Assembly: GCF_024622505.1 (NCBI RefSeq)
Contig: NZ_JANKAS010000017.1
Span: 1-55,237, forward strand
DNA length: 55,237 nucleotides
Source: Irregularibacter muris
Lineage (GTDB): Bacteria > Bacillota > Clostridia > Eubacteriales > Garciellaceae
Direction: 5' to 3'
In this document: piece by piece, positions 44,651 through 53,068 of the stretch
Layout: each line of letters begins with the position of its first letter
How positions within the stretch are numbered: the first letter of the stretch is position 1
Notes under the pieces: generated by a model
Told to the model about the DNA's origin: nothing
The model's database searches: none
Seen by the model: only the letters and a program-made list of their open reading frames with translations
Translations under genes and position numbers: made by a program

Positions 44651-45406
44651 CTAGTGGTCGTGATGGTGATCTATCATTTTCACTTTATCACCATAGATAT
44701 TTTTTATAAACTTCTCTATTTCCACAGAGGAGTCGCATTGACTGGTATGCACTTTTCTATTCCCCATACAAGCTATACGATTTGCTTTCTCAGTAATTAC
44801 ACCTATATCGTGGGAGATCATGACTATGGTCATGTTCATTTCCTTATTTAGTTTTCCCATGATATCATAAAAAAGCTCCTGGGATTTTACATCAATCCCC
44901 ACAGTGGGCTCATCCAAAAATATAAGTTCTGGATTACTGGCCAATGTTCTAGCAATAAAAACTCTCTGCTGCTGTCCTCCTGATAGATTGCCAATTAAGC
45001 GATTTTTATAATCCTGCATTTTGACAACTTCTAATACGTGGTCTATGGCTTCTTTCTCTTTTTTCCCCTTGGTTCCTAGGAGTTTATTTCCTAAGGGAAG
45101 ATTGGAAACTATGATTTCTTCCACTGTTGCAGGAAAATTTTTATTAAAGGAAGTGGCTTTTTGAGAGATATACCCGACCTTATTCCATTGTTTAAACTTT
45201 TTAATATCCTCTTGAAAAAGTTTAACCCTTCCCCTATAGGGCGTTAAAATGCCCAAGATTAGCTTTACAAGAGTACTTTTAGCCGATCCATTGGGTCCAA
45301 TTATTCCCATATAATCTCCCTTATAAATATCTAGAGAGGTATTTTCTAATACTCTTTGTTCATCATAACCGAAGGTGATATTTTTCACTTCCACAATCTT
45401 TTCCAT
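44651..45406 (-). CDS. znuC: zinc ABC transporter ATP-binding protein
   Basis: Walker A reads GPNGSAKST, where Ala replaces the usual Gly before Lys; the same type of change is seen in AdcC-type zinc ATPases. The signature is LSGGQQQR, Walker B LIFLDEPT, and the H-loop ISHD. The last residues DHHHDH form a His-rich tail suited to metal sensing or donation. Length 251 from the ATG at 45406, five bases from AAGGAG. It is first in the operon. Confidence 0.92.
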   Translation of the reverse strand: MEKIVEVKNITFGYDEQRVLENTSLDIYKGDYMGIIGPNGSAKSTLVKLILGILTPYRGRVKLFQEDIKKFKQWNKVGYISQKATSFNKNFPATVEEIIVSNLPLGNKLLGTKGKKEKEAIDHVLEVVKMQDYKNRLIGNLSGGQQQRVFIARTLASNPELIFLDEPTVGIDVKSQELFYDIMGKLNKEMNMTIVMISHDIGVITEKANRIACMGNRKVHTSQCDSSVEIEKFIKNIYGDKVKMIDHHHDH

Positions 45407-45419
45407 ATTTACTCCTTCT

Positions 45420-45434
45420 TGCAAATGATTTGCA
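45420..45434 (-). promoter_or_regulatory. candidate Zur operator (dyad)
   Basis: TGCAAA and TTTGCA flank a three-base centre in a perfect dyad just downstream of the predicted start of znuC transcription and just before the znuC ribosome binding site. A repressor here would block transcription. It is shorter than the Zur box of Bacillus, so assignment is tentative. Confidence 0.5.
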
Positions 45435-45449
45435 TTTAATTCTCTTGAT

Positions 45450-45479
45450 ATTTTACCACAATTATTTGAGTTTATTCAA
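45450..45479 (-). promoter_or_regulatory. candidate promoter of zinc operon
   Basis: On the minus strand TTGAAT and TAAAAT with an 18-base spacer lie about 45 bases before the znuC start. The dyad at 45420-45434 lies after the start site. The 209 bases between this promoter and the DUF1540 gene hold no other gene. Confidence 0.5.
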
Positions 45480-45655
45480 AAATTATATAATTTTTTTAAA
45501 AATATGATGAATTTTTGCATATGTCATGGGCATAGATGGATATTTTCCTATGGAAGTGATTAATCCTCTATATATAAGAAATGGGCTATTGCTACTCTAG
45601 CCATGGAGGAAAGTTTTGTGTTGGTTAGCAAGACAATTTTTTTTATATCATCAAA

Positions 45656-45680
45656 AAAGGACTGGAAAATCCAGTCCTTT
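45656..45680 (-). terminator. terminator of DUF1540 gene
   Basis: AAAGGACTGGA pairs with TCCAGTCCTTT (11 bp, three-base loop). On the minus strand a short T-run follows. It ends the DUF1540 transcript. Confidence 0.8.
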
Positions 45681-45688
45681 ACGTCTTA

Positions 45689-45871
45689 CTATTGCATATT
45701 TTTTGGTGTAAATGTTGCACAGTCTGTGGTTTGTGTATCTTGGGCTCCTGGAGGTTGTATTTCTATTTCTTGAGCCAAACATTCTTTTCCTGATCCCCAA
45801 AAATGGCAGCTGTCTACTACACATTTTACTCTACCAATAGGTTGGTTGGATTTAGATACTCTAACATCCAT
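45689..45871 (-). CDS. DUF1540-domain small cysteine-rich protein
   Basis: A 60-residue protein with the DUF1540 pattern CVVDSCHFWGSGKECLAQEIEI and a further Cys (TTDCATF). The four Cys likely bind a metal. The family is common in spore-forming Firmicutes and of unknown function. The ATG at 45871 is seven bases from AAAGGGG. Confidence 0.75.
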   Translation of the reverse strand: MDVRVSKSNQPIGRVKCVVDSCHFWGSGKECLAQEIEIQPPGAQDTQTTDCATFTPKNMQ

Positions 45872-46007
45872 TTGCATTCCCCTTTCCTAAGAAAGATTAC
45901 TACACCCTTATTATTTGAAAATTTACTGTAATCATACCTTGTAATATATTACATCTGTCTTAGGCTGATTTATCTTCTTTAGGAAATTTATATATTCATT
46001 TAATTTT

Positions 46008-46160
46008 TTATTCCTCAAAGGATTTGGAATAACGATAATTGACTCGAACAAGTTGTCCACCAAAATCTTTTTCTTCTTTTTTCTCCTTAATATAAAACAA
46101 TCCCAAAATCATTAGTATTCCCGAAATTAAACCTGCTGCTGTATATAATTTTTTATTCAT
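46008..46160 (-). CDS. 50-residue single-span membrane protein
   Basis: Short frame starting MNKKLYTAAGLISGILMIL: a basic start, one hydrophobic span (about residues 4-24) and a charged tail (KEKKEEKDFGGQLVRVNYRYSKSFEE). GGAGG is only two bases before the ATG, so the site is tight. Not recognised. It is unrelated in sequence to the small gene at 46399 and may be a membrane-tethered tail. Confidence 0.55.
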   Translation of the reverse strand: MNKKLYTAAGLISGILMILGLFYIKEKKEEKDFGGQLVRVNYRYSKSFEE

Positions 46161-46292
46161 GTCCTCCGCCTCCTCTTATTTTTCTTTATTCTAATGTACC
46201 CATTATCAGATATTTCAACAATTTTTTCAATGAAAATTTTAATTATTTTTTATTTTCTCAATAAGCAGAAGATTATCTATTCCTTTTATAAA

Positions 46293-46319
46293 AAACAGAC
46301 CTATATTTTGGGTCTGTTT
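46293..46319. terminator. terminator between small genes
   Basis: AAACAGACC (46293-46301) pairs with GGTCTGTTT (46311-46319), and T-runs occur on both sides. It follows the 53-residue gene on the minus strand and rules out a plus-strand frame that crosses it. Confidence 0.8.
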
Positions 46320-46398
46320 TTAGTGCTCTTTATCAATATCGTATTTTCTATTAAATACAGAATTGCTTATTCTAATATATTATTATCTACTTCTACTT

Positions 46399-46560
46399 TC
46401 AAAATTCAGGATTTTGTAGATAGTAAGATAGATTAGAAGAGGATTTTATAATAATTACCTTATCATATTTAAATAAACCATAAGAATATCCAAATTTAAG
46501 TGCTATGATCAATATTATTATCATTACTATAATAAATAAAATCCGCTTGTGCTTATTCAT
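46399..46560 (-). CDS. 53-residue single-span membrane protein
   Basis: Frame starting MNKHKRILFIIVMIIILIIA: basic start, one strongly hydrophobic helix (about 7-25), then FGYSYGLFKYDK and a polar end. GAGG lies nine bases before the ATG and a terminator follows the stop by about 80 bases. No family is recognised. It is similar in layout to the 50-residue protein nearby. Confidence 0.5.
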   Translation of the reverse strand: MNKHKRILFIIVMIIILIIALKFGYSYGLFKYDKVIIIKSSSNLSYYLQNPEF

Positions 46561-46814
46561 TATTATCATCCTCATCCTTTTACAATTGTATGACTAATGC
46601 CATGCTAATAAAGTAGCAGTATTTAGTCCTTTGTCATCCAGAAAGCTTTGCCACTTTAAAATAGCCCTCTATTAATATAGACGCTTAAAAGGGTAAAAAT
46701 GTTTCATTTTTTTTAAAAATATTTTTTTACTTCCTAATATTACATCTCATATTCAAAGCTAATCCGGAGATAATAAGCCATGTAGGACGAATTCATCAAT
46801 AAGGAGGAAAATCT

Positions 46815-47027
46815 ATGAATACCAACGGAAACCAACCCCAAATTACTACCGATAATTTGAAGGTTTTAAAGGATCAGATAGCCTATGAAGCATTGCTGAA
46901 TAAAAAGGCTAGGCAATACAGCGAATATTGCACCGATGCCCAGTTAAAAGGTGTGTGTACTAATGCTGCTGATATGCACAAGCAAAATTTTACAGCATTA
47001 AAAAACTATTTAGAAACCCATCAATAA
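46815..47027 (+). CDS. small spore coat-associated protein
   Basis: A 70-residue protein, helical, with DQIAYEALLNKKARQYSEY and two Cys (CTD, GVCTNA). The pattern is like the small partner proteins found before CotF-type coat genes in Clostridia. AAGGAGG is seven bases before the ATG. It is followed after 36 bases by a CotF-like gene in the same unit. Expression late in sporulation is inferred from the pair. Confidence 0.6.
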   Translation: MNTNGNQPQITTDNLKVLKDQIAYEALLNKKARQYSEYCTDAQLKGVCTNAADMHKQNFTALKNYLETHQ

Positions 47028-47062
47028 TATTATTAAAATAAATCATTTTTGGAGGGATTATA

Positions 47063-47344
47063 TTGACCCATCAACAACCAAACTTTAGTGAAAAAGAGTT
47101 AATGCACGATTTGCTTGCCACAGAAAAGCAGGTAATCACCGCCTACAGTACTGGTATGACAGAATCCTCCTGTCCTAATCTTAGAAACACCTTAGAAGAT
47201 AACTTTACTAAAGTCGAAAAGGTTCAATACGAAATTTTTAATGCTATGAATCAAAAAGGATGGTATCCTGTTAAGGATGCTCCTGCCAATGAAGTGCAAC
47301 AACTCAAAAACGAGTCTAATCAAATGGCAGCACAGGTAAAATAA
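47063..47344 (+). CDS. CotF-family spore coat protein
   Basis: A 93-residue protein with the coat F domain: FSEKELMHDLLATEKQVITAYS, ESSCPNLRNTLEDNF and MNQKGWYPVKDAPANEVQQLK. These are structural proteins of the spore coat. The start is TTG with GGAGGG six bases before. A terminator follows. Together with the 70-residue gene it shows a sporulating lineage. Confidence 0.88.
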   Translation: MTHQQPNFSEKELMHDLLATEKQVITAYSTGMTESSCPNLRNTLEDNFTKVEKVQYEIFNAMNQKGWYPVKDAPANEVQQLKNESNQMAAQVK

Positions 47345-47354
47345 TTTTATAGTG

Positions 47355-47384
47355 TTAAAGCTAGGGAATTTTCCCTAGCTTTAA
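47355..47384 (+). terminator. terminator of coat gene pair
   Basis: TTAAAGCTAGGGAA (47355-47368) pairs exactly with TTCCCTAGCTTTAA (47371-47384), followed by ATATTTTT. Confidence 0.85.
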
Positions 47385-47407
47385 TATTTTTATAAAAACT
47401 AACCTAT

Positions 47408-47582
47408 ATTGTGTTGATTAAGTTCCACTTTGCCAATGCTTTCAAACTAAGAGTTTGTAAGCTTGCTATAGATTACATCAAACTTTCTTTGCTCAAACAG
47501 TTTATACAATTTTTCTTTACTTCATTAACAAATTCTAAGTCTTTTCACGAAACAAATTTCCTGTTTAATTGGCATAATCGAT
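47408..47582 (+). repeat. MITE-like element copy 3, downstream of pepA
   Basis: The interior GAGTTTGTAAGCTTGCTATA matches copy 2 near 9065 at most positions, and alignment continues for about 90 bases. Its minus-strand right end TAATCGATTATGCCAATTAA matches the common end TAATCTGTTGTACCAGTTAA at about three quarters of positions. The left end is diverged. It is the most decayed of the three copies and fills most of the gap between the coat genes and pepA. Confidence 0.45.
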
Positions 47583-47589
47583 TAGTTTT

Positions 47590-49032
47590 TTATTTATTCT
47601 CAAGGTTTTTTGCAAGGTAATACAAGGTTTTTACCGGTACACCTGTAGCTGCCTTGGGTAGATAACCTGCGTTCTTTTCTATATACGAGGTCCCTGCAAT
47701 ATCAAGATGCACCCAGGGAGTGTCCCCTACAAATTCTTGTAAGAATAAACCAGCTGTAATAGTACCTGCTTCCCTGCCTCCAATATTTTTCAGATCACCA
47801 AATTCTCCCTTAATCAGCTCTTTATATTCCTCATTATGAGGAAGTTCCCATATAGATTCCCCAGCTATCTCTCCAGCCCTTTGTACATCCTTCATTAATA
47901 ATCCATTATTGGTTATGGCTCCTGTATTAATACTCCCTAGAGCCACTACACAGGCACCCGTAAGGGTAGCTATATCTATTACCCTATTGGCTTTTACCAC
48001 ATCGACGGCATACCACAAGGCATCTGCTAAGGTCAATCTTCCTTCAGCATCTGTATTGAGTACTTCAATGGTTTTTCCAGACATAGAACCAATAATATCG
48101 CCAGGCTTATAAGCTCCTCCAGAAATCATATTTTCACAGGCTGCCACAATGCCCACAACATTTATCTTGAGGTTAGATTTGGCTATGGCTTTCATAGCCC
48201 CTATTACCGAGGCCGCTCCTGCCATATCCGAGTGCATAGTAACCATTCCATGAGAAGGTTTAATAGAATAGCCACCGGAATCATAGGTTAGACCCTTGCC
48301 CACCAAAGCTAATTTGATCTCTGAGTTTGGATTTCCTTTATAATTCATCACAATAAATTGGGGTTCTTGGGCTGAACCTTTCGTCACAGCTAAGAAAGCT
48401 TTCATCTCTAGCTCTTCTATTTCCCTTCTATCATAAATCTCTACTGCTATTCCCAATTGTTCTAGTTCTTTTTTGGCATTATTTCCAAGCTTTGTGGGTG
48501 TCATCACCATAGCAGGTTCATTCACAAGGTCTCTTGCCAAGAAAACACCTTCTACTAACCCCTTTATCTCCTCAATGATATCAATAATGCTGTCATCTCT
48601 TTGGGATAATGCTAAATACACATTCTTTACTGTAGGTATCTTCTTTTTCTCCCTTAGATATTTTTCAAAACTATATTCTGATTGTAATAACCCCTCTACC
48701 ACCCCTTGAGCAATCCTTGGCATATCCAAATTTCCTATAGTGGCTATATTAATTTGAAGGGTTTCAATCTTTAACCTCATTAATTCCTTCCCTAATTTGA
48801 AGAATGCTGTTCTAAGAGAATTTGTTGTTATCTTTTCTTTCTCTCCCAATCCCAATAGGATAAATTTTTTAGGAGAATTTAAAATATCACAATACACTTC
48901 CCCTATGTTCCCTTCAAACCATTGTTTTTCTCTTAGGACATTATACAATTCTCCTTCTTCCCCTATACAATCTTGACCTTTGAAAATAGGAAATACTCGA
49001 ATATCTCCGCCCGTTCCAATATAAAACTCCAT
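47590..49032 (-). CDS. pepA: leucyl aminopeptidase (M17, PepA)
   Basis: Cytosolic metallo-aminopeptidase with the M17 signature NTDAEGRLTLADAL (about residue 327) and catalytic Lys/Asp/Glu in VGKGLTYDSGGYSIKP and HSDMAGAASV. Hexamers cut N-terminal residues from peptides. Length 480 is normal. GGAGGGATATT precedes the ATG. It stands alone, divergent from the rRNA methyltransferase gene. Confidence 0.93.
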   Translation of the reverse strand: MEFYIGTGGDIRVFPIFKGQDCIGEEGELYNVLREKQWFEGNIGEVYCDILNSPKKFILLGLGEKEKITTNSLRTAFFKLGKELMRLKIETLQINIATIGNLDMPRIAQGVVEGLLQSEYSFEKYLREKKKIPTVKNVYLALSQRDDSIIDIIEEIKGLVEGVFLARDLVNEPAMVMTPTKLGNNAKKELEQLGIAVEIYDRREIEELEMKAFLAVTKGSAQEPQFIVMNYKGNPNSEIKLALVGKGLTYDSGGYSIKPSHGMVTMHSDMAGAASVIGAMKAIAKSNLKINVVGIVAACENMISGGAYKPGDIIGSMSGKTIEVLNTDAEGRLTLADALWYAVDVVKANRVIDIATLTGACVVALGSINTGAITNNGLLMKDVQRAGEIAGESIWELPHNEEYKELIKGEFGDLKNIGGREAGTITAGLFLQEFVGDTPWVHLDIAGTSYIEKNAGYLPKAATGVPVKTLYYLAKNLENK

Positions 49033-49342
49033 AATATCCCTCCTCTAAGTACTACTCTCTATATTATCAGAAGTTTCCCACAATTCCAAGTTATTGCCCT
49101 AGACAACAAAATAATCTTGTTATTCAGTATGATTCTGATACAATAATACAATAAGAATTTTCATTTAGAACATTCTCCTAGAAATCCCTATATTTTTATA
49201 GATCATTGGGGATTTTATTACCAATACTAAAATTTTATGAAGGCTTTATTTTATGATAGGAAAGTTTATCCTCCTAAAGGATTAAACTTCCTTAGAATAT
49301 TTGTGTGGCTATTGCCACTATCTTATCAATCAGGAGGGCATT
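49033..49342. other. divergent intergenic region with two hairpins
   Basis: AAATCCC (49182-49188) pairs with GGGATTT (49209-49215), and a longer hairpin at 49258-49292 pairs AGGAAAGTTTATCC with GGATTAAACTTCCT. The second lies about 40 bases before the methyltransferase ribosome binding site. No gene is present. They could be leader structures. Confidence 0.45.
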
Positions 49343-50701
49343 ATGGTTAAGAAAAATGAAATTGTAGAACTTTTAATTGAAGATATAGAATTTCCCAATC
49401 GGGCGGTTGGATATATAGATGATCAAAAGATTATCATAAAAGATGGTATTGCTAATCAAAAGGTGAAAGCAAGAATTACCAAAAAAAGAAAGAATAAAAT
49501 TGAGGGCACTATTCTAGAAGTGGTGGAGCATTCTCCCATAGAAATCCCACCAAGGTGTAAGCATTTTGGGACATGTGGAGGATGTACTTATCAAAATATC
49601 CCCTATCAACGTCAGTTGGATATGAAAGCCACGCAAGTAAAAAAATTATTAGATAATGTAGGCATTAAGGATTATTGTTTTTTAGGTATCTCCCCCAGTC
49701 CTTTGGAATATGAGTATCGAAATAAAATGGAATTCTCCTTTGGAGATGAAATTAAAGGTGGCCCCTTAACCCTAGGCATGCATAAAAAAGGCAAGTTTTA
49801 TGAAATTGTCACCACAGATGAATGTGCCATAGTGGATGAGGATTTTACCCATATTTTAAAGACTGTTTTAAAATATTTTCAAGATAAAAAAATAGCCCAC
49901 TATCATAAAATAAGCCATCAAGGCGTGCTCCGCCATCTTGTCATTAGAAAAGCTTATTCTACTGGACAAATATTAATCAACCTGGTGACTACTTCCCAGC
50001 AAGAATTTGAATTACAAGAATTTAAGGAAATGCTTTTGAATCTTCCCTTGTCCGGAAAGATCATGGGTATTTTGCATACTTTAAATGATAGTGTTGCTGA
50101 TGTGGTGCAAAGTGATAAAACAGAAATTCTCTATGGGCAAGATTATATCCTTGAAAAAATACTCGGCCTATTCTTTAAGATTTCTTCCTTTTCCTTTTTC
50201 CAGACCAATTCCCTAGGGGCGGAAAAATTGTATTCCATTGTGCGAGATTTTACGGGTTCTACCAAGGATCAGATTATCTTTGATCTATATTGCGGAACAG
50301 GTACCATAGCTCAAATTATGGCTCCTGTGGCCAAAAAGGTATTTGGTATTGAAATTGTGGAAGAGGCCATGGAGGCTGCTCGGGAAAATGTAGCTTTAAA
50401 TGAACTGGATAACTGCGAATTTATTGCTGGAGATGTTATGGAAAAGGTTAGTGAATTGACACTTCAACCAGATCTTATTATCTTAGATCCCCCCAGAGCA
50501 GGTATTCATCCTAAAGCGATCCATAAAATTATTAATTTTACGCCTAAACAATTTATTTATGTATCCTGTAATCCAAAATCCCTGACAAATGACCTGCCAA
50601 TATTTGTTGAAAGAGGTTATAAGGTTATAAAAGTACAATGTATGGATATGTTCCCCCACACCCCTCATGTAGAGACGATTGTGCTAATAGAAAAGAAATA
50701 G
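49343..50701 (+). CDS. rlmD: 23S rRNA (uracil-5-)-methyltransferase, RlmD/RumA type
   Basis: Adds a methyl group to uracil of 23S rRNA (or possibly tRNA) using S-adenosylmethionine. An N-terminal TRAM RNA-binding region (1-60) precedes the 4Fe-4S-type CKHFGTCGGCTY. The methyltransferase part has FQTNS, FDLYCGTGTI, ILDPPRAGIHPK and catalytic Cys in YVSCNPKSL (nucleophile). Length 452 from the ATG at 49343 (AGGAGGG four bases before). An upstream ATG exists but lacks a site. Confidence 0.9.
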   Translation: MVKKNEIVELLIEDIEFPNRAVGYIDDQKIIIKDGIANQKVKARITKKRKNKIEGTILEVVEHSPIEIPPRCKHFGTCGGCTYQNIPYQRQLDMKATQVKKLLDNVGIKDYCFLGISPSPLEYEYRNKMEFSFGDEIKGGPLTLGMHKKGKFYEIVTTDECAIVDEDFTHILKTVLKYFQDKKIAHYHKISHQGVLRHLVIRKAYSTGQILINLVTTSQQEFELQEFKEMLLNLPLSGKIMGILHTLNDSVADVVQSDKTEILYGQDYILEKILGLFFKISSFSFFQTNSLGAEKLYSIVRDFTGSTKDQIIFDLYCGTGTIAQIMAPVAKKVFGIEIVEEAMEAARENVALNELDNCEFIAGDVMEKVSELTLQPDLIILDPPRAGIHPKAIHKIINFTPKQFIYVSCNPKSLTNDLPIFVERGYKVIKVQCMDMFPHTPHVETIVLIEKK

Positions 50702-50754
50702 GCTGGCATCAAAGGTTTCGGAGGTTTTCAACTAAATATTGGAGTGTGTTTTAT

Positions 50755-50788
50755 GTTCCCTCAGACTGATTAGTTCGGGGGAACTTTT
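50755..50788 (+). terminator. terminator of methyltransferase gene
   Basis: GTTCCCTC pairs with GGGGGAAC through eight pairs including one G-U (50755-50762 with 50777-50784), with an inner ACT/AGT pairing, followed by T4. It comes about 55 bases after the stop. Confidence 0.65.
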
Positions 50789-50831
50789 ACTTAGAATGTC
50801 TAAATTTTGCACAAAAAATAAACATATCATA

Positions 50832-50880
50832 TTGACACCATCACTACTATGTATTACTATATAGATGTAGTAAGTAATAC
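50832..50880 (+). promoter_or_regulatory. PadR operon promoter with overlapping dyad operator
   Basis: TTGACA (50832-50837) and TACTAT (50855-50860) are separated by exactly 17 bases. GTATTACT (50851-50858) and AGTAATAC (50873-50880) form an inverted repeat across the -10 element, a position suited to self-repression by the PadR protein encoded next. A further TAATAC follows at 50891-50896. Confidence 0.75.
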
Positions 50881-50918
50881 TGAATATCTGTAATACTAGA
50901 TAGTGAAGAGGTGATTTT

Positions 50919-51242
50919 TTGGAAAATATTACGGAAATGTTAAAGGGAGTACTGGAAGGCTGTGTCCTTGAAATCATCAACCACGAGGAAACCTACGGTT
51001 ACGAGATCACGCGAAGGCTGAATGTCCTCGGATTCTCGGATGTTGTGGATGGGACAGTTTACACTATTTTGGTGCGACTTGAGAAGAATAAACTCGTGGA
51101 CATAGAAAAAAAACCATCCGATATGGGACCGCCACGAAAGTTTTTTAAGCTCAACGACGCGGGGCGTGAGGAACTAAGAATGTTCTGGGAAAGGTGGGAA
51201 TTCGTATCATCAAAAATTAACGAGTTAAAGGAGAAGAAATAA
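50919..51242 (+). CDS. PadR-family transcriptional regulator
   Basis: A 107-residue winged-helix protein with the PadR pattern VLEIINHEETYGYEITRRLN, then DVVDGTVYTILVRLEKNKLVDIEKKPSD and GPPRKFFKLNDAGREEL. PadR repressors often control drug exporters next to them and release DNA on binding the drug. The start is TTG with AGAGGTG five bases before. Its base composition is richer in G and C than the surrounding genes. It overlaps the next gene by one base (TAATG). Confidence 0.88.
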   Translation: MENITEMLKGVLEGCVLEIINHEETYGYEITRRLNVLGFSDVVDGTVYTILVRLEKNKLVDIEKKPSDMGPPRKFFKLNDAGREELRMFWERWEFVSSKINELKEKK

Positions 51243-51589
51243 TGAATTTTTGGGAGAAAATTACGGGAAATGACATGACTAAAGAATTTAAAACTTTTGA
51301 ATCGCGAGCCCAAAACCTACCGACTGATTATCAAGCGGCATGGGAAAAAATTAAAGCTAATCTTTGGCAGCACTCTGATTTCACCGGTCGCAACCTCATG
51401 CCAATTCTTGACGGTGTGCTTGGCCTGCTCGAAGAAACGGCTGTGGACGGTCAAAGTGTACAAGAGGTTTTAGGTGACGATATCAAAGGCTTTTGTTTAG
51501 CGCTGGTCGGTGAAGAAGGGGCAAAGTCTTTTCGCGACAAGTGGCGCAAGCAACTCAACAATAATATCACTAAAAGATTAGGTAAATAG
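51242..51589 (+). CDS. DUF1048 protein, first copy
   Basis: A 115-residue helical protein with NLPTDYQAAWEKIKANLWQHSDF and ILDGVLGLLEETAVDGQSVQEVLGDDIKGFC. DUF1048 proteins are nearly always found with PadR regulators and ABC exporters, but their role is unknown. The start overlaps the PadR stop, and a GGAG site lies upstream. It is similar in layout to the next gene and probably derived from duplication. Confidence 0.82.
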   Translation: MNFWEKITGNDMTKEFKTFESRAQNLPTDYQAAWEKIKANLWQHSDFTGRNLMPILDGVLGLLEETAVDGQSVQEVLGDDIKGFCLALVGEEGAKSFRDKWRKQLNNNITKRLGK

Positions 51590-51598
51590 GAGGATAAA

Positions 51599-51949
51599 AT
51601 GAGAATACAAGATATCATCGAAGGCAAAAAAGAGTGGAGAGCACACGTGGCCCGTGTTAAAGCGCTTCCGAAAGATTATCAGATTGTTTATAAAGAGATT
51701 CAAAAATATCTTTTTAAGGTTGGCCCTGTTGAGCTAACTGACGGGATAGGGTTACTCTCGGGGATTATCGATCTTTTTGAAGAGGGCGCGGCGTTGGGAA
51801 AGGGCGTGCTCGAGGTAACAAGCAGTGATGTAGCAGCTTTCTGCGACGATTTAATCAAGGATTCAAAAACTTATGCTGACATCTATCAAGAAGCTACTGA
51901 CCAAAAAGTTAACAAGGCCATGAAAAAGATTACAGATAAAAAAAAGTAA
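51599..51949 (+). CDS. DUF1048 protein, second copy
   Basis: A 116-residue paralogue with KALPKDYQIVYKEIQKYLFKVGP, LLSGIIDLFEEGAALGKGVLEV and AAFCDDLIKD, aligning with the first copy over most of its length. GGAGG lies five bases before the ATG and it starts nine bases after copy 1. Perhaps both form a hetero-oligomer. Function unknown. Confidence 0.82.
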   Translation: MRIQDIIEGKKEWRAHVARVKALPKDYQIVYKEIQKYLFKVGPVELTDGIGLLSGIIDLFEEGAALGKGVLEVTSSDVAAFCDDLIKDSKTYADIYQEATDQKVNKAMKKITDKKK

Positions 51950-52003
51950 AAGATCTGCAACTTATATTGTTCAACAAAAAATATTAACTAAAGGGATGGT
52001 AGT

Positions 52004-52192
52004 GTGTGTAAATACCAGTGGATATTATGCCCGATATGTGGCAACAAAACAAGGGTCAAGATAGGTGTTGATACGGTGCTTGAAAACTTTCCACTATTTT
52101 GTCCTAAATGTAAACAGGAAACGATAATTAATGTAAAACAACAGAATATATCAGTTGTTAAAGAGCCGGACGCAAAGACGCAGAGCCGATAA
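52004..52192 (+). CDS. cysteine-rich KTR-domain protein
   Basis: A 62-residue protein with two zinc-ribbon-type CxxC pairs (CPICGNKTR and CPKCKQETI) and the ending KEPDAKTQSR. This family is common on integrative elements such as Tn916 relatives. The start is GTG with AAGGGATGG before. It lies between the DUF1048 genes and the exporter, and supports the view that the block has been transferred horizontally. Confidence 0.82.
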   Translation: MCKYQWILCPICGNKTRVKIGVDTVLENFPLFCPKCKQETIINVKQQNISVVKEPDAKTQSR

Positions 52193-52306
52193 CATGTGTG
52201 TAATCACAGTTGTCGACTCTTATTTTTTTATAACTACTTAAGCTAAATCGAAAGGTTTAATGCAGGTTTGAGTAATTTACAAAATTTTGTAGAGGGGGAA
52301 AAGAAA

Positions 52307-53068
52307 ATGAAAAAAAACATCATACAAATTAAAGGGTTAAAGAAATCTTATAAAGATATAGAAGTACTCAAAGGAGTAAATCTTGAAGTAGAGCAAGGAG
52401 GCATCTTTGCATTACTAGGTTCTAACGGAGCAGGAAAAACTACGATGATTAGAATTATGGCAACTTTACTTAAAGCGGATGCTGGAAGTGTTGTAATCAA
52501 TGGTTTTGATATTGAAAAAAATCCAGGGGACATTAGAGGTTCTATCAGTCTTACTGGTCAGTTTGCTGCTATTGATGAAATTTTGACTGGACGTGAAAAT
52601 ATTCAAATGATAGCAAAACTTAGACATCTTAAAAATCCAAATCAAGTAGCAGATGAGTTAATTAATCGTTTTGGTATGTCAGAGGCTGCAGACCGTAGAG
52701 TGGATACTTACTCAGGAGGTATGAAAAGAAGAATTGATATCGCAATGAGTCTTGTGGGAAATCCAAAGATTATTTTTCTAGATGAACCAACAACAGGTCT
52801 TGATCTAGAAGCACGTTTAGAAGTTTGGAAGATTGTAAAGGAGTTATCAGCTGCAGGAACTACAGTATTTTTAACGACTCAATATTTAGAGGAAGCAGAA
52901 CAACTCGCGGATAAAATAGCTATTCTTCATGGAGGAAAAATCATCGCGCTAGATACACTAGAGGGATTGAAAAAACTATTCCCTCCTGCAAAAGTTGAAT
53001 ATGTTGAAAAACAACCGACCTTAGAAGAAATATTTTTAACAATCATTGGTGAAAAGGGGGAGAAATAA
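52307..53068 (+). CDS. ABC exporter ATP-binding protein (DrrA-like)
   Basis: Walker A GSNGAGKTT (about residues 34-42), Q-loop LTGQFAAIDEILTGREN, signature YSGGMKRRIDIA, Walker B IFLDEPTTGLD and H-loop-type TTQYLEEAEQ. The C-terminal extension with TLEEIFL matches daunorubicin-resistance DrrA proteins, which export drugs. Length 253 from the ATG at 52307, which follows AGAGGGGG; a 13-residue longer frame contains the site. It starts the exporter pair. Confidence 0.9.
   Translation: MKKNIIQIKGLKKSYKDIEVLKGVNLEVEQGGIFALLGSNGAGKTTMIRIMATLLKADAGSVVINGFDIEKNPGDIRGSISLTGQFAAIDEILTGRENIQMIAKLRHLKNPNQVADELINRFGMSEAADRRVDTYSGGMKRRIDIAMSLVGNPKIIFLDEPTTGLDLEARLEVWKIVKELSAAGTTVFLTTQYLEEAEQLADKIAILHGGKIIALDTLEGLKKLFPPAKVEYVEKQPTLEEIFLTIIGEKGEK

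Noticed and set aside
46194-46436. 80-codon plus-strand reading frame
   Set aside because: It crosses a clear terminator hairpin, lies partly antisense to a better-supported small gene and lacks a ribosome binding site.
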